Shown here: positions 46,813 to 55,894 of the stretch, piece after piece
Layout of the letters: each line of letters begins with the position of its first letter
Numbering within the stretch: position 1 is the first letter of the stretch
Origin: Ornithinimicrobium sp. CNJ-824
GTDB taxonomy: Bacteria > Actinomycetota > Actinomycetes > Actinomycetales > Dermatophilaceae
Direction of reading: 5' to 3'
DNA length: 64,000 nt
Assembly (NCBI RefSeq): GCF_001942405.1
Contig: NZ_MKKA01000022.1
Span: forward strand, 62,001 to 126,000
Notes under the pieces: generated by a model
Database searches by the model: none
Told to the model about the DNA's origin: nothing
Seen by the model: the letters and a program-made list of their open reading frames with translations, nothing else
Program-made: the position numbers and the translations under genes

Positions 46813-47373
46813 TCAGCCTCGGTCGACACCCCCGGCGAGCCCCAGGTCGGCCAGCCCGTAGGCGGCCCGGTAGTCCAGGCCGGCCTCCTGCAGCCGCTCA
46901 CGCGCACCGCTGGCCCGGTCGACGATGACGGCGACGGCGACCACCTGTGCACCCGCCTCCCGGCAGGCCTCGACGGCCGTGAGCGGCGACCCTCCGGTCG
47001 TCGAGGTGTCCTCCACCACGAGCACCCGCCGACCCCGGACCGAGGGGCCCTCGATGCGCTGCTGGAGACCGTGGGTCTTCTCGCTCTTGCGCACGACGAA
47101 GGCGTCCAGGCGTCGCCCCCGCCCGCGCGCCGCGTGCAGCATGGCGGTCGCCACCGGGTCGGCCCCCATGGTCAGCCCACCGACCGCGTCCAGATCCAGG
47201 TCGTCCACCAGGTCCAGCATGACCTCGCCGACGAGCGGGGCCGCCTCGCCGTGCAGGGTCACCCGCCGCAGGTCGACGTAGTAGTCGGCCTCCGCGCCTG
47301 AGGAGAGGGTGACCCGGCCGTGCACCACGGCCAGGTCGGTGATCAGCTGCAGCAGACGGTCCCGGGATGTCAT
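46813..47373 (-). CDS. pyrE: Orotate phosphoribosyltransferase
   Basis: 186 aa. It makes OMP from orotate and PRPP in pyrimidine synthesis. Visible are ADYYVDLRRVTLHGEAA, the GLTMGADPVATAML region, RKSEKTHG (active-site Lys segment) and the PRPP loop VLVVEDTSTTGGSPLTAVEA. ATG 47373 is preceded by TAGGGT at 7 nt (47381-47386), and the gene lies 10 bp after the glycoside-hydrolase-like gene, so it may be read both alone and with that operon. Confidence 0.92.
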   Translation of the reverse strand: MTSRDRLLQLITDLAVVHGRVTLSSGAEADYYVDLRRVTLHGEAAPLVGEVMLDLVDDLDLDAVGGLTMGADPVATAMLHAARGRGRRLDAFVVRKSEKTHGLQQRIEGPSVRGRRVLVVEDTSTTGGSPLTAVEACREAGAQVVAVAVIVDRASGARERLQEAGLDYRAAYGLADLGLAGGVDRG

Positions 47374-47380
47374 GGCGACG

Positions 47381-47386
47381 ACCCTA
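47381..47386 (-). promoter_or_regulatory. -10 element of pyrE
   Basis: TAGGGT on the minus strand, 7 nt before the ATG at 47373, overlapping the end of the upstream gene. Confidence 0.45.
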
Positions 47387-48709
47387 CCGACGCTCCACCG
47401 CCAGCAGCACCAGCGCCGCGGTCCAGGCCAGGGGCGCCACCGCGGCCGGCGACCCGTCGTGCAGCACCTTCTCGGGCAGGGCCTCCGTGGCGGTCCGGTG
47501 CCTGTCCAACCAGTCCAGCCACCGGTCGGCCTCCTCGTGGCGCCCGGCCTCCCGCGCGGCGAGCGCCTGGAGCGCGGTCTGCGGGGTCCAGGAGACGCGG
47601 TCCCGCCGCCAGCCCGCCCCGGGGGCCACCCCGCCGGCCGGGCGTGCCTGGGCCCGCTGCGCCCGCAGGCGGGCCGCCTCGGCACCGGGAACCGGCTCGT
47701 CCAGGAAGGGCGGGAGCAGGAAGGTGACGGCCGCGTCCGGCCGGCCCCCGGCATACCGGGGGTAGTGCGGGCCGAACTCGTCCACGACCCGGCGGCGCAG
47801 GTCGGCCGCCGCGGGAGCGCGGTCTCCCGGGTCCACGCCCGCCGACGCCCAGGCGGCGTCCGGCACCCGCCCGTCCCGCTCGAGGGCGGCGGCGGCCTCC
47901 AGGCCCATGAGGGCCGTCGCGGCCACGCCGAGGGTCAGCTCGTCCTCCGGGCGTTCCCAGTAGTCGGGCGACGGACGGGGCAGGCCGGTGGCCGGGTCGA
48001 TCCGGTGCAGCAGCCGGGCCGCCGACCGGGCGACCAGGTCGCCCACCAGCACGGAGGGGTCCGGCTGACCCGGCCCGGCCGTCCACTCCTCGACGAGGAC
48101 CCGGGTGGCCCACAACGCCCAGCCGGGCCCGTCCTCCTGGGCGGGCCGCCCGTCGGGCACCTCGCCGGACCCGTCGGGGAGGTAGCGCGCCTGGAAGGAG
48201 CCGTCCGGCCCCTGCAGCTCCTGCAGGTGGAGCAGCACGGACAGGGCCTCGGCGTGGTGACCGGTGCGGGCGAGGGCAGCCGCGGCGAACGAGGCGTCCC
48301 GGGGCCAGACGAACCGCCACGCCGGGGAGGCCCCCGCGAGGACGGCACCGGGGGCGGCGCCCTGCGGCCCGGTGAGGGTATGCAGGTCGCGCAGCGCCGC
48401 GCGCGCCATGTCCCCGTGCGGATGGTCGGGCGGGGGCAGCAGACCGTCGGCCAGGTGCGCCTGGTCGCCGGCCGCCCGGGCGGCCAGCAGGGTGACCTCC
48501 AGCCAGCGGTCCTCGGGCGCACCGGTCAGGGGGAGCCACTCCCCGGCCCCGGCCCCGACCGGGACCGCCACGAGGGCGCCGCGGACGTCCCGCACCACGC
48601 CCTCCTGGTGCAGCGGCAGCTGGCGGTGGGCCTCCTGCCAGGCGAGGGCTCCACCGCCTCCCAGGAGCAGGGCGAGCCCGGCGGAGACCAGCCGGCGGCG
48701 CCTCCTCAC
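47384..48709 (-). CDS. Glycoside hydrolase family 15-like protein
   Basis: 441 aa with an N-terminal signal/anchor segment (LVSAGLALLLGGGGALAW). The body is an alpha/alpha toroid type: WRFVWPRDASFAAAALARTG (typical GH15 substrate region with the WPRD motif), EDGPGWALWATRVLVEEW and SWTPQTALQALAAREAG. GH15 enzymes release glucose from alpha-glucans or trehalose. The usual second catalytic Glu could not be placed with certainty, so activity is not claimed. GTG 48709 overlaps the SDR stop. Confidence 0.7.
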   Translation of the reverse strand: MRRRRRLVSAGLALLLGGGGALAWQEAHRQLPLHQEGVVRDVRGALVAVPVGAGAGEWLPLTGAPEDRWLEVTLLAARAAGDQAHLADGLLPPPDHPHGDMARAALRDLHTLTGPQGAAPGAVLAGASPAWRFVWPRDASFAAAALARTGHHAEALSVLLHLQELQGPDGSFQARYLPDGSGEVPDGRPAQEDGPGWALWATRVLVEEWTAGPGQPDPSVLVGDLVARSAARLLHRIDPATGLPRPSPDYWERPEDELTLGVAATALMGLEAAAALERDGRVPDAAWASAGVDPGDRAPAAADLRRRVVDEFGPHYPRYAGGRPDAAVTFLLPPFLDEPVPGAEAARLRAQRAQARPAGGVAPGAGWRRDRVSWTPQTALQALAAREAGRHEEADRWLDWLDRHRTATEALPEKVLHDGSPAAVAPLAWTAALVLLAVERR

Positions 48710-49491
48710 GCGGGCGGTCGGACCCCGCGCCGGCGGTCGGCCAGCGCCCCGGCGACCCGCCGGGTGAGGACGCGGGGCACCACCCGGAGCACCCCGACCA
48801 CGCCCTTGTAGGTCAGCGAGGGCACCGAGACCACCCGGCCGCGGGCCACGTCGTCGAGGGCGGCGCGGACCACGTCGGGCGCCTCCAGCCACAGGGCGTC
48901 GGGCAGCCGGGACATGTTCATCTGCGCCCGCTGGTGGAACTCGGTGCGCACGAACCCCGGGCAGACCGCGGTGACCGTGACCCCGTGCGGGGCCAGCTCG
49001 GTGGCCAGCGCCTCGGACAGGACGGTGACGTAGGACTTGATGGCCGAGTAGTGGCCCATGACGGCGAACGAGGCCACCGACGAGACGTTGAGGATGGCGC
49101 CCCTCCGCCGCGCGCGCATCGCGCCACCGGCGGCGTGGGAGAGGACCATGACGGCCCGGACCATGACGTCGACGGCCCGTTCCTCCTCCGCCAGGTCGCC
49201 CCGGACGAACCCGCGGCGCGAGCCGAAGCCGGCGTTGTTGACGAGCAGGTCGACCGGCCGGTCGGGGTCGGCCAGCCGGGCGGCCACCCGGTGCAGCTGC
49301 TCCCGGTGGGCCAGGTCGGCGACGAGGACCTCCACCCCGACCCCGTGCTGCGTCCGTAGGTCCTCCGCGGCGGCCTCCAGCCGAGCCTGGTCGCGGGCCA
49401 CGAGGACCACGTCGTGCCCGCGGCCGGCCAGCTGCCGGGCGAACTCCAGCCCGAGGCCGGACGAGGCCCCCGTCACCAGTGCCGTTCCCAT
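48706..49491 (-). CDS. Short-chain dehydrogenase/reductase
   Basis: 261 aa classical SDR: TGASSGLGLEFARQLAGRG (cofactor loop, ~7-25), NNAGFGSRRG (~87), catalytic Ser in NVSSVAS, and YSAIKSYVTVLSEAL, the YxxxK motif. The C-terminal ~60 residues are basic and extended. The ARD following the second strand is compatible with NADP binding. Substrate unknown. First gene of the SDR, GH15-like, pyrE run. TACGCT (49500-49505, minus) lies 8 nt before the ATG. Confidence 0.87.
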   Translation of the reverse strand: MGTALVTGASSGLGLEFARQLAGRGHDVVLVARDQARLEAAAEDLRTQHGVGVEVLVADLAHREQLHRVAARLADPDRPVDLLVNNAGFGSRRGFVRGDLAEEERAVDVMVRAVMVLSHAAGGAMRARRRGAILNVSSVASFAVMGHYSAIKSYVTVLSEALATELAPHGVTVTAVCPGFVRTEFHQRAQMNMSRLPDALWLEAPDVVRAALDDVARGRVVSVPSLTYKGVVGVLRVVPRVLTRRVAGALADRRRGVRPPA

Positions 49492-49499
49492 GGTCCACC

Positions 49500-49505
49500 A
49501 GCGTA
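49500..49505 (-). promoter_or_regulatory. -10 element of the SDR gene
   Basis: TACGCT on the minus strand, 8 nt before the ATG at 49491; leaderless start possible. Confidence 0.4.
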
Positions 49506-49552
49506 GGTGAGGAGGTCCGGGCGGACGCGCCCCGCCCGCCGGCCGCCCGGGC

Positions 49553-49558
49553 TAGGCT
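49553..49558 (+). promoter_or_regulatory. -10 element of the SRPBCC gene
   Basis: TAGGCT, 6 nt before the GTG at 49565; no ribosome binding site is present, consistent with leaderless translation. Confidence 0.45.
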
Positions 49559-49564
49559 CGGGCC

Positions 49565-49984
49565 GTGCCCCGTCCCGCCTTCGAGCTCGAGCTGCTGGTC
49601 CCCGGTGCTCCCGAGGAGGTGTGGGCGCGACTGTGGGCCCTGGGACGGCATACCGAGGCGGTCCCCCTGACCGTGGTGAGGGGCCCGGCCCTGCGGGCGG
49701 GGTCCTCGTTCGTGGCCCGCACGGCCGTCGGCCCGGTCGGCTTCGACGACGTCATGGAGGTCAGGGCCTGGGACCCGCCCCACCGTGCCGTGGTCGCCAA
49801 GGTCGGGCGGGTGCTGGGCGGGTCGATCGAGGCGCGCCTGGTGGCCGACCCCGCCGGGACCCGGTTGCTCTGGCGCCAGGAGGTGGCCGCCACGGGGGTG
49901 CCCGACGTGCTGGCGAGGCTGGTCGTCCCGGCCGTCCGGGCCGGTTACCGCAGGGCCCTGCGGCAGATCACGGCACCGCGCTGA
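49565..49984 (+). CDS. SRPBCC (START-like) family protein
   Basis: 139 aa with the polyketide-cyclase/START pattern: FELELLVPGAPEEVWARLWA at the start, GVPDVLARLVVPAVRAGYRR helix at the end, and beta strands between (RPPHRAVVAKVGR-like). It forms a hydrophobic pocket; the ligand is unknown. One copy of the GGTATGCCGT motif lies inside it, forcing the His CAT codon. Confidence 0.7.
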   Translation: MPRPAFELELLVPGAPEEVWARLWALGRHTEAVPLTVVRGPALRAGSSFVARTAVGPVGFDDVMEVRAWDPPHRAVVAKVGRVLGGSIEARLVADPAGTRLLWRQEVAATGVPDVLARLVVPAVRAGYRRALRQITAPR

Positions 49985-50045
49985 ACCCGGTGCCCACCTC
50001 CGGGAGGGCGGGAGCGGGCCGTGCGGCCGGCGTCGGAACGGGATC

Positions 50046-50051
50046 TAGGGT
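50046..50051 (+). promoter_or_regulatory. -10 element of xthA
   Basis: TAGGGT, 6 nt before GTG 50058. Confidence 0.45.
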
Positions 50052-50057
50052 GGGTCC

Positions 50058-50858
50058 GTGCGCATCGCGACCTGGAACTGCAACTCGATCCGCTCCCGCG
50101 TCGACCGGGCGGTGGCCTTCCTCGAGCGGCACGACGTCGACGTCCTGGCGCTGCAGGAGACCAAGTGCAAGGACGAGCAGTTCCCGCTGCTGCCCTTCGA
50201 GGCGGCCGGCTACGAGGTGGCCCACGTCGGGCACAACCAGTGGAACGGCGTGGCCGTCGTCTCCCGCGTGGGGCTGCAGGACGTGCAGGTCGGTTTCGAG
50301 GGGATGCCGACGTGGGGGGACGGGGAGGCCGCGGCCACCGAGGCCCGCGCGATCTCCGCGGTGGCCGGAGGGGTGCGGGTGTGGTCGCTGTACGTGCCCA
50401 ACGGCCGCAGCCTGGACGACCCGCACCTGCTCTACAAGCTCGACTGGCTGGCCGCCCTGCGGGAGGCCGGGACGGGCTGGCTCGCCGCCGACCCGCAGGC
50501 GCAGATCGCGCTCATGGGCGACTGGAACATCGCGCCCACCGACGAGGACGTCTGGTCCGTGGAGCACTACCTGGGCCGGACGCACACCTCGGACGCCGAG
50601 CGGGCGGCCTTCTCGGCGGTCGTCGACGCCGGCTACTCGGACGTGGTCCGTCCGCACGCGCCGGGGCCGGGCACCTACACCTACTGGGACTACACCCAGT
50701 TGGCCTTCCCCAAGCGGCGGGGCATGCGGATCGACTTCTGCCTGGCCTCCCCGGCCCTGGCGGGTCGCGTCGGGGGTGCCTTCATCGACCGCGAGGAGCG
50801 CAAGGGCAAGGGTGCGAGCGACCACGCGCCGGTGGTCGTCGACCTGACAGACGCGTGA
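50058..50858 (+). CDS. xthA: Exodeoxyribonuclease III (AP endonuclease)
   Basis: 266 aa. It cleaves DNA at abasic sites in base excision repair. Motifs: TWNCNSIRSR (~5-14), ALQETKCKDEQFP (Glu metal ligand, ~31), SLYVPNGR, MGDWNIAPTDEDVW (~153), and GMRIDFCLAS and GASDHAPVVVDL with the final Asp-His pair. The last 20 bases of the gene form the start of an 82-bp repeat that is duplicated directly behind it. Confidence 0.94.
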   Translation: MRIATWNCNSIRSRVDRAVAFLERHDVDVLALQETKCKDEQFPLLPFEAAGYEVAHVGHNQWNGVAVVSRVGLQDVQVGFEGMPTWGDGEAAATEARAISAVAGGVRVWSLYVPNGRSLDDPHLLYKLDWLAALREAGTGWLAADPQAQIALMGDWNIAPTDEDVWSVEHYLGRTHTSDAERAAFSAVVDAGYSDVVRPHAPGPGTYTYWDYTQLAFPKRRGMRIDFCLASPALAGRVGGAFIDREERKGKGASDHAPVVVDLTDA

Positions 50859-51040
50859 GGACACGGAGCGCAGCGCAGCGAGCACCGGCCCGGAACGCGT
50901 CGCGGAAGGTCGACAGAAGCTCGACCTGACAGACGCGTGAGGACACGGAGCGCAGCGCAGCGAGCACCGGCCCGGAACGCGTCGCGGAAGGTCGACAGAA
51001 GCTCGACCTGACAGAAGCTCGACCTGACGGACGCGTGAGG
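50839..51040. repeat. 82-bp tandem repeat at the 3' end of xthA
   Basis: Two complete, identical units (50839-50920 and 50921-51002) begin TCGACCTGACAGACGCGTGA, which includes the xthA stop codon. Fragments of a third follow (51003-51018 and 51019-51040, the latter with one mismatch). The unit contains GCGCAGCGCAGCGAGCACC. The array fills the gap between xthA and the convergent MFS gene. Confidence 0.9.
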
Positions 51041-51041
51041 G

Positions 51042-52265
51042 TCAGCGCCGGCGGGTGCCCAGCAGCGCCAGGGGCAGGGTGAGCAGGCAGATGACCGCGG
51101 TCAGACCCATCCCGGTGCCGAACCCGGCACCCACCGCGACCCACCCGACGAGGAGGGCGCCGCTGGCGGTCCCGGTGTCGAAACCGGCGTTCCACACGGC
51201 GCTGGCCGCACCCACCCGTCGGGGGCCGGCCGCGGCGAAGGCCTGGAGCATGGTGAGGTTCTGCAGCGCCCCGTAGCTGACCCCGACGAGCGCGGTGGCC
51301 ACCACCCAGGGCAGCACCTGGGCGACCTGGACCGGCTCGCGCACCAGCAGGGCGACACCGCCCAGGGAGACGGCCGCCAGCAGCACGAACGGCCACACCA
51401 GCCGGTCGATCGGCACGCGGTCGCTCAGGCCCCCGATCCGCCACCGGGTCAGGGACGTGGCCAGGCCCATGGCGAACAGGCCCAACGCCCCCAGCCAGGG
51501 CACCGCGACCAGCTGCGGCGCGAACGTGATGACCGCACCGCCGGCCAGGGTCACCGCCAGCAGCACGAACGTCGGGGGCAGCAGGGCCAGGTAGGTCCGC
51601 GCCCCGGCGGGGGCACCGACCACCTCGGGGTGGCGCGGGTCGTGGGTCGAGCGGACCGGCAGGTGCCGGGCCAGCACGACCGCCGCCGGCACCCCGACCA
51701 GGGGCAGCGCCCCGATCCAGAAGGCCGGCGCGAACCCGGCCGCCTGGGACACCCAGCCACCCAGGGGCATGAGCAGCACGTTCGGCACCGACAGCGAGAG
51801 CGAGTAGGCCCCCACCGCGGCACCCCGGCGCGCGCCGTCGACGAGGAGCACCGCCGCCGCACTTCCCGCGACGGTCAGCACGCCGAACCCGACGCCGCGG
51901 ACGGCCGAGAGCAGCAGCGTGTAGAGCAGGTCGCCGGAGAGCAGGTGCAGCACCGAGGGCAGGCCGAGCAGGGTCAGCCCGCCGCCGACGACCCGGCCCC
52001 ACCCCCACCGGCCGATCGCCGGTGGGACGGCGAACTGGGTGGCCACGGTCGAGCCGAGCAGGACGAAGTTGACCAGACCGGCCCCGGCGCTGTCCGAGCC
52101 CGACTCGACGACCCACAGGGGCGCGACGGGAAGGAGCACGGCATACCCGGAGAAGCCGGTGAACGCGACGACGGCGAGGGCGACCATCCCGGGGACCGAC
52201 CAGATGGAGGCCGGGGCCGCGGGTCCGTCGGGGACGGGGACCTGGCTGGAACGGGGCCCGGTCAC
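51042..52265 (-). CDS. Major facilitator superfamily transporter
   Basis: 407 aa with 12 predicted helices. The first half has GRWGWGRVVGGGLTL after TM2 (the motif-A position) and the second half RWRIGGLSDRVP at the equivalent loop. The helices are rich in Leu, Val, Ala and Gly. It probably exports a small molecule; the substrate is unknown. GTG 52265 overlaps the stop of the glycosylase gene upstream by 4 bp. Confidence 0.82.
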   Translation of the reverse strand: MTGPRSSQVPVPDGPAAPASIWSVPGMVALAVVAFTGFSGYAVLLPVAPLWVVESGSDSAGAGLVNFVLLGSTVATQFAVPPAIGRWGWGRVVGGGLTLLGLPSVLHLLSGDLLYTLLLSAVRGVGFGVLTVAGSAAAVLLVDGARRGAAVGAYSLSLSVPNVLLMPLGGWVSQAAGFAPAFWIGALPLVGVPAAVVLARHLPVRSTHDPRHPEVVGAPAGARTYLALLPPTFVLLAVTLAGGAVITFAPQLVAVPWLGALGLFAMGLATSLTRWRIGGLSDRVPIDRLVWPFVLLAAVSLGGVALLVREPVQVAQVLPWVVATALVGVSYGALQNLTMLQAFAAAGPRRVGAASAVWNAGFDTGTASGALLVGWVAVGAGFGTGMGLTAVICLLTLPLALLGTRRR

Positions 52266-52843
52266 CCGCGCCCGGCCCGGGCGGCGGCCTTCTTCTCCTT
52301 CTTCCATGCCCGCACCTGCTCCAGCGACCCGGGGTCGGTGACGTCGGCGATGGACATGTGCACGCCGTCGCGCCCGTAGTCGCCGGCGGCCTCACGCCAG
52401 CCCTCGGCGGCCAGGCCGCGCTGCTTGCCGAGCAGGGCCAGGAAGATGCGCGCCTTCTGGTCGCCGAAGCCAGGCAGCTTCTTCAGCCGCCGCAGGATCT
52501 CGCGCCCGTCGGGGTTCCCCTCGGTCCAGATGGCGGCCGCGTCACCGCCGTGGTCCTGCACGACGGCGGTGGCCAGGTCGTGCACCCGCTGGCCCATCGA
52601 CCGCGGGAAGCGGTGCACCGCAGGCGGGGTCGAGCAGAGCGCGACGAACTCCTCGGGGTCGGTGGCCGAGACCGTGGCCGGGTCGATCGAGCCCAGCCGC
52701 TCCACGATCTTGCGGGGGCCGTCGAAGGCCACCTCCATGGGGATCTGCTGGTCGAGCAGCATCCCGGTGAGCAGGGCGAAGGGGTGCTCGGTGAGGATCC
52801 GGTCGGCCTCGGGGTCGCCGACGAGGGAGAGGGTCTGACTCAT
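52262..52843 (-). CDS. HhH-GPD-type base excision repair protein
   Basis: 193 aa. MLLDQQIPMEVAFDGPRKIV and the helix-hairpin-helix LKKLPGFGDQKARIFLALLG (~130-149) identify the HhH-GPD family of DNA glycosylases, of the short actinobacterial group. A Lys-rich tail ends the protein. TACCAT (52850-52855, minus) lies 6 nt before ATG 52843 and overlaps a GGTATGCCGT motif. It shares an operon with the MFS transporter. Confidence 0.82.
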   Translation of the reverse strand: MSQTLSLVGDPEADRILTEHPFALLTGMLLDQQIPMEVAFDGPRKIVERLGSIDPATVSATDPEEFVALCSTPPAVHRFPRSMGQRVHDLATAVVQDHGGDAAAIWTEGNPDGREILRRLKKLPGFGDQKARIFLALLGKQRGLAAEGWREAAGDYGRDGVHMSIADVTDPGSLEQVRAWKKEKKAAARAGRG

Positions 52844-52849
52844 GGGCCG

Positions 52850-52855
52850 ATGGTA
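52850..52855 (-). promoter_or_regulatory. -10 element of the HhH-GPD gene
   Basis: TACCAT on the minus strand, 6 nt before the ATG at 52843. Confidence 0.4.
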
Positions 52856-52873
52856 TGCCGTCCCCGGCACCGG

Positions 52874-53653
52874 TCAGCCGAAACGGCCGGAGATGTAGTC
52901 CTCGGTCGCCTTCTCCCTGGGGTTGTTGAAGATCGTCTGGGTGCTGTCGTACTCGACGAGCTCCCCCGGCTGGCCGGTGGCCTTGAGGTTGAAGAAACCG
53001 GTCTTGTCCGAGACGCGGGCCGCCTGCTGCATGTTGTGCGTGACGATGACGACGGTGTAGTCGGTCTTGAGGTCGCTGATGAGGTCCTCGATGGCCAGGG
53101 TCGAGATCGGGTCCAGGGCCGAGCAGGGCTCGTCCATGAGGATGACCTCGGGCTGGATGGCGATGGCCCGGGCGATGCACAGCCGCTGCTGCTGGCCGCC
53201 CGAGAGGCCCGCACCGGGCTTGTCCAGGCGGTCCTTCACCTCGTTCCACAGGTTGGCCCCGCGCAGGGCCCGCTCGGCGAGCTCGTCGGCGGCCTTGCCG
53301 GACATCCGCTTGGAGTTCAGCCGCACCCCGGCGAGGACGTTCTCCTTGATCGACATCGTGGGGAAGGGGTTGGGACGCTGGAAGACCATGCCCACCTGCC
53401 GCCGCACGTCGACCGGGTCGACCCCCTTGGCGTAGAGGTTCTGCCCGTCGATGAGCACCTCCCCGTCCACCCGCGCCCCGGGGATGACCTCGTGCATCCG
53501 GTTGAGGGTGCGCAGGAAGGTCGACTTGCCGCAGCCGGAGGGGCCGATGAAGGCGGTCACCGAGCGGGGCTCGATGGTCATCGTGACGTCCTTCACGGCG
53601 TGGAAGTCGCCGTAGTAGATGTCGAGGTCGTTGACGTCGATTCGCTTGGACAA
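52874..53653 (-). CDS. pstB: Phosphate ABC transporter ATP-binding protein
   Basis: 259 aa ABC ATPase: Walker [10 protein letters not shown] (~38-46), [12 protein letters not shown] (Q-loop, PstB-specific), [17 protein letters not shown] signature, [13 protein letters not shown] (Walker B) and the switch His in [12 protein letters not shown]. It powers high-affinity phosphate uptake. It is the last gene of pstSCAB, 21 bp after pstA. Confidence 0.97.
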   Translation of the reverse strand: MSKRIDVNDLDIYYGDFHAVKDVTMTIEPRSVTAFIGPSGCGKSTFLRTLNRMHEVIPGARVDGEVLIDGQNLYAKGVDPVDVRRQVGMVFQRPNPFPTMSIKENVLAGVRLNSKRMSGKAADELAERALRGANLWNEVKDRLDKPGAGLSGGQQQRLCIARAIAIQPEVILMDEPCSALDPISTLAIEDLISDLKTDYTVVIVTHNMQQAARVSDKTGFFNLKATGQPGELVEYDSTQTIFNNPREKATEDYISGRFG

Positions 53654-53674
53654 GGGGTGTTCTCTCTTCCGGGG

Positions 53675-54847
53675 TCAGCGGCCGGACTTGGGCGCGAACA
53701 GCTTCGCGATGAGTCGGGCCAGCAGGTTGAGCGCGACGACGATGAGGACGAGCAGGAGGGCGGCCGCCCAGGCCCGCTCCAGGCTGGGGTCGCGCACCGC
53801 CGGGCTCAACGGCTTGGTGAACATGAAGTAGGCGTAGACCGCGAGGGTGTTCATCGGGCCCTCGAGCGGGTTCCAGTTGAGTCCGCGGGCGTACCCGATC
53901 GCCACGAGCAGCGGGGCGGTCTCCCCGATGACGCGGGCGATGGCCAGGGTGATCCCCGAGGCGAGGCCGGAGGCCGCCGTCGGCAGGACGACCTTGGCGA
54001 TCGTGCGCCACTTGGGCACCCCCAGGGCCAGCGACGCCTCGCGCAGCTCGTTGGGCACGATCCGCAGCATCTCCTCGCTGTTGCGGACCACCGTCGGGAT
54101 CATCAGCACCGACAGCGCGACGGCCCCGGCCAGCCCCATCTTGGCGTCGCGGATGCCGAAGATCTGGGTGAAGAGGGCGAACGCGAACAGGCCCGCCACG
54201 ATCGAGGGGATGCCCGTCATCACGTCGACGAAGAAGCGGATGCTCTTCGAGAGGCGGTTGCCCCCTCCGTACTCCACCAGGTAGATCGCGGTGAACATGC
54301 CGATCGGCACCGAGATCAGGGTGGCCATCCCGGTGATGATGAGCGTGCCCATGATGGCGTGGTAGGCGCCGCCCACGAAGTCCGCCTCGCCCGAGGCGTA
54401 GCGCTGGTCGTTCAGGCCGGTGACGCCGTTCATCGTCTGGTTGAGGAAGTCCGGGTCGAAGGCCCGACCCGCCCCCTGCGCCACGACCGTCCACAGGAGG
54501 GACACCAGCGGCAGGATGGCGAGCGCGAACGCGAAGTAGACCAGGGCCCTGACGAGGTGGTCCTTGGCCACCCGTTCCCCGCCCAGGCGCAGGTACACGA
54601 CATACAGCACGACCAGGTAGCCCACGAAGGCGAGGGCCACGGCCGCGGCCACGTGGAGGTCCAGCAGCTGCCACAGCGCCAGCCCCACGAGGACGAACGC
54701 CACGGCCAGCATCCAGGCCGGCCGGGTGCTCGCCGGCCGCACGGTCGAAGCCACGATCCCCGGGACGTCGTCCAGGCGGGAGTGGTGCAGGTCGTCCGGG
54801 GTCCGCGGGTCCCGGTCGGCGGGGCGCCGGTCGGTGGGTGCGCTCAT
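53675..54847 (-). CDS. pstA: Phosphate ABC transporter permease PstA
   Basis: 390 aa, longer than the usual ~300 because of an N-terminal ~100-residue extension with two additional hydrophobic segments. The permease domain has GMATLISVPIGMFTAIYLVE, GIPSIVAGLFAFALF and EASLALGVPKWRTIAKVVLP, the EAA loop. Its ATG shares one base with the pstC stop (TGATG). Confidence 0.95.
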   Translation of the reverse strand: MSAPTDRRPADRDPRTPDDLHHSRLDDVPGIVASTVRPASTRPAWMLAVAFVLVGLALWQLLDLHVAAAVALAFVGYLVVLYVVYLRLGGERVAKDHLVRALVYFAFALAILPLVSLLWTVVAQGAGRAFDPDFLNQTMNGVTGLNDQRYASGEADFVGGAYHAIMGTLIITGMATLISVPIGMFTAIYLVEYGGGNRLSKSIRFFVDVMTGIPSIVAGLFAFALFTQIFGIRDAKMGLAGAVALSVLMIPTVVRNSEEMLRIVPNELREASLALGVPKWRTIAKVVLPTAASGLASGITLAIARVIGETAPLLVAIGYARGLNWNPLEGPMNTLAVYAYFMFTKPLSPAVRDPSLERAWAAALLLVLIVVALNLLARLIAKLFAPKSGR

Positions 54848-55794
54848 CAGTTGGCTCCGGAGAACTCGGCCCGACGGTCCACGATCCACCGGGCGAACAG
54901 GTTGACGGCCAGGGTGATGACGAAGAGGACCAGGCCGGCGGCGATCAGCTCGGACAGGCGCAGCCCGGCGGCCTCGGGGAAGTTGAGGGCGATCTCGGCC
55001 GGGATGGTGTTGTTGCCCGACCCGATGAGGTTCCAGGTGAAGATCCCCGGCGAGAGGATGATCGCCACGGCCATCGTCTCCCCCAGCGCGCGACCGAGCC
55101 CGAGCATCGTGCCGCCGATGACCCCCGGCATCCCGAAGGGCAGCACCGCGGTGCGGATCATCTCCCACTTGGTGGCCCCCAGGGCCAGGGCGGCCTCCTC
55201 GTGGAGGGAGGGGGTCTGCAGGAAGACCTCGCGGGAGACGGCCGTGATGATGGGCAGGATCATCACGGCCAGGACGATCGAGGCGGTCATCAGCGTCCGG
55301 CCCGAGGTGGAGGCGTCGGCGAACAGGGGGATGAAGCCGAGGTTCTGCTCGAGCCACTCGTAGAGAGGGACGAGCCGGGGGGCGAACACCGACATGCCCC
55401 ACATGCCGAAGACCACCGAGGGGACGGCGGCCAGCAGGTCGATGACGAAGCCGATGCTCTGTCCGAGCCGGCGCGGGGCGTAGTGCGAGACGAACAGGGC
55501 GATCCCGACCGCCACCGGCGTGGCGAGCACCATGGCGACCAGGGACGCCACCACCGTGCCGACGACGAGGGGCCACACGTAGCCGGCGAAGCCGGCACCG
55601 CCGGAGACCTCGTCCGCCGGTGCGGTGAGGGCGGGCAGGGCCTCGATGAGCAGGAAGACGGCCACCCCCGCCAGCGTGAGCAGGATGATGGTGGCCGAGC
55701 CGATCGAGGCCGAGCTGAAGAACAGGTCACCGGGTCTGCGGACCGGCTTGGCGGACGACGGCTGCCGTCGCGCCGGTGTCGGAGTGGCGGTCAT
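54847..55794 (-). CDS. pstC: Phosphate ABC transporter permease PstC
   Basis: 315 aa with six helices. PstC phrases are VLATPVAVGIALFVSHYAPR, LLAAVPSVVFGMWGMSVFAP, EEAALALGATKWEMIRTAVL (EAA loop) and GLGRALGETMAVAIIL. It pairs with PstA in the membrane. A long hairpin (55837-55877) stands between pstS and this gene and may reduce permease expression relative to the binding protein. Confidence 0.96.
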   Translation of the reverse strand: MTATPTPARRQPSSAKPVRRPGDLFFSSASIGSATIILLTLAGVAVFLLIEALPALTAPADEVSGGAGFAGYVWPLVVGTVVASLVAMVLATPVAVGIALFVSHYAPRRLGQSIGFVIDLLAAVPSVVFGMWGMSVFAPRLVPLYEWLEQNLGFIPLFADASTSGRTLMTASIVLAVMILPIITAVSREVFLQTPSLHEEAALALGATKWEMIRTAVLPFGMPGVIGGTMLGLGRALGETMAVAIILSPGIFTWNLIGSGNNTIPAEIALNFPEAAGLRLSELIAAGLVLFVITLAVNLFARWIVDRRAEFSGAN

Positions 55795-55836
55795 CTCTGC
55801 ATCCTTCGACGGGGTCGATAGATCCTACGGCGTGCA

Positions 55837-55877
55837 AGGACCGGCGGTCGTCGTCCCCCTCGACGACCGCCGGTCCT
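55837..55877 (-). terminator. Intercistronic hairpin between pstS and pstC
   Basis: A perfect 17-bp stem (AGGACCGGCGGTCGTCG and its complement) with a 7-nt loop. Such hairpins between a binding-protein gene and its permease genes act as partial terminators or mRNA stabilisers; which applies is inferred. Confidence 0.65.
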
Positions 55878-55894
55878 GCCTGGAGCGGTGTGCG

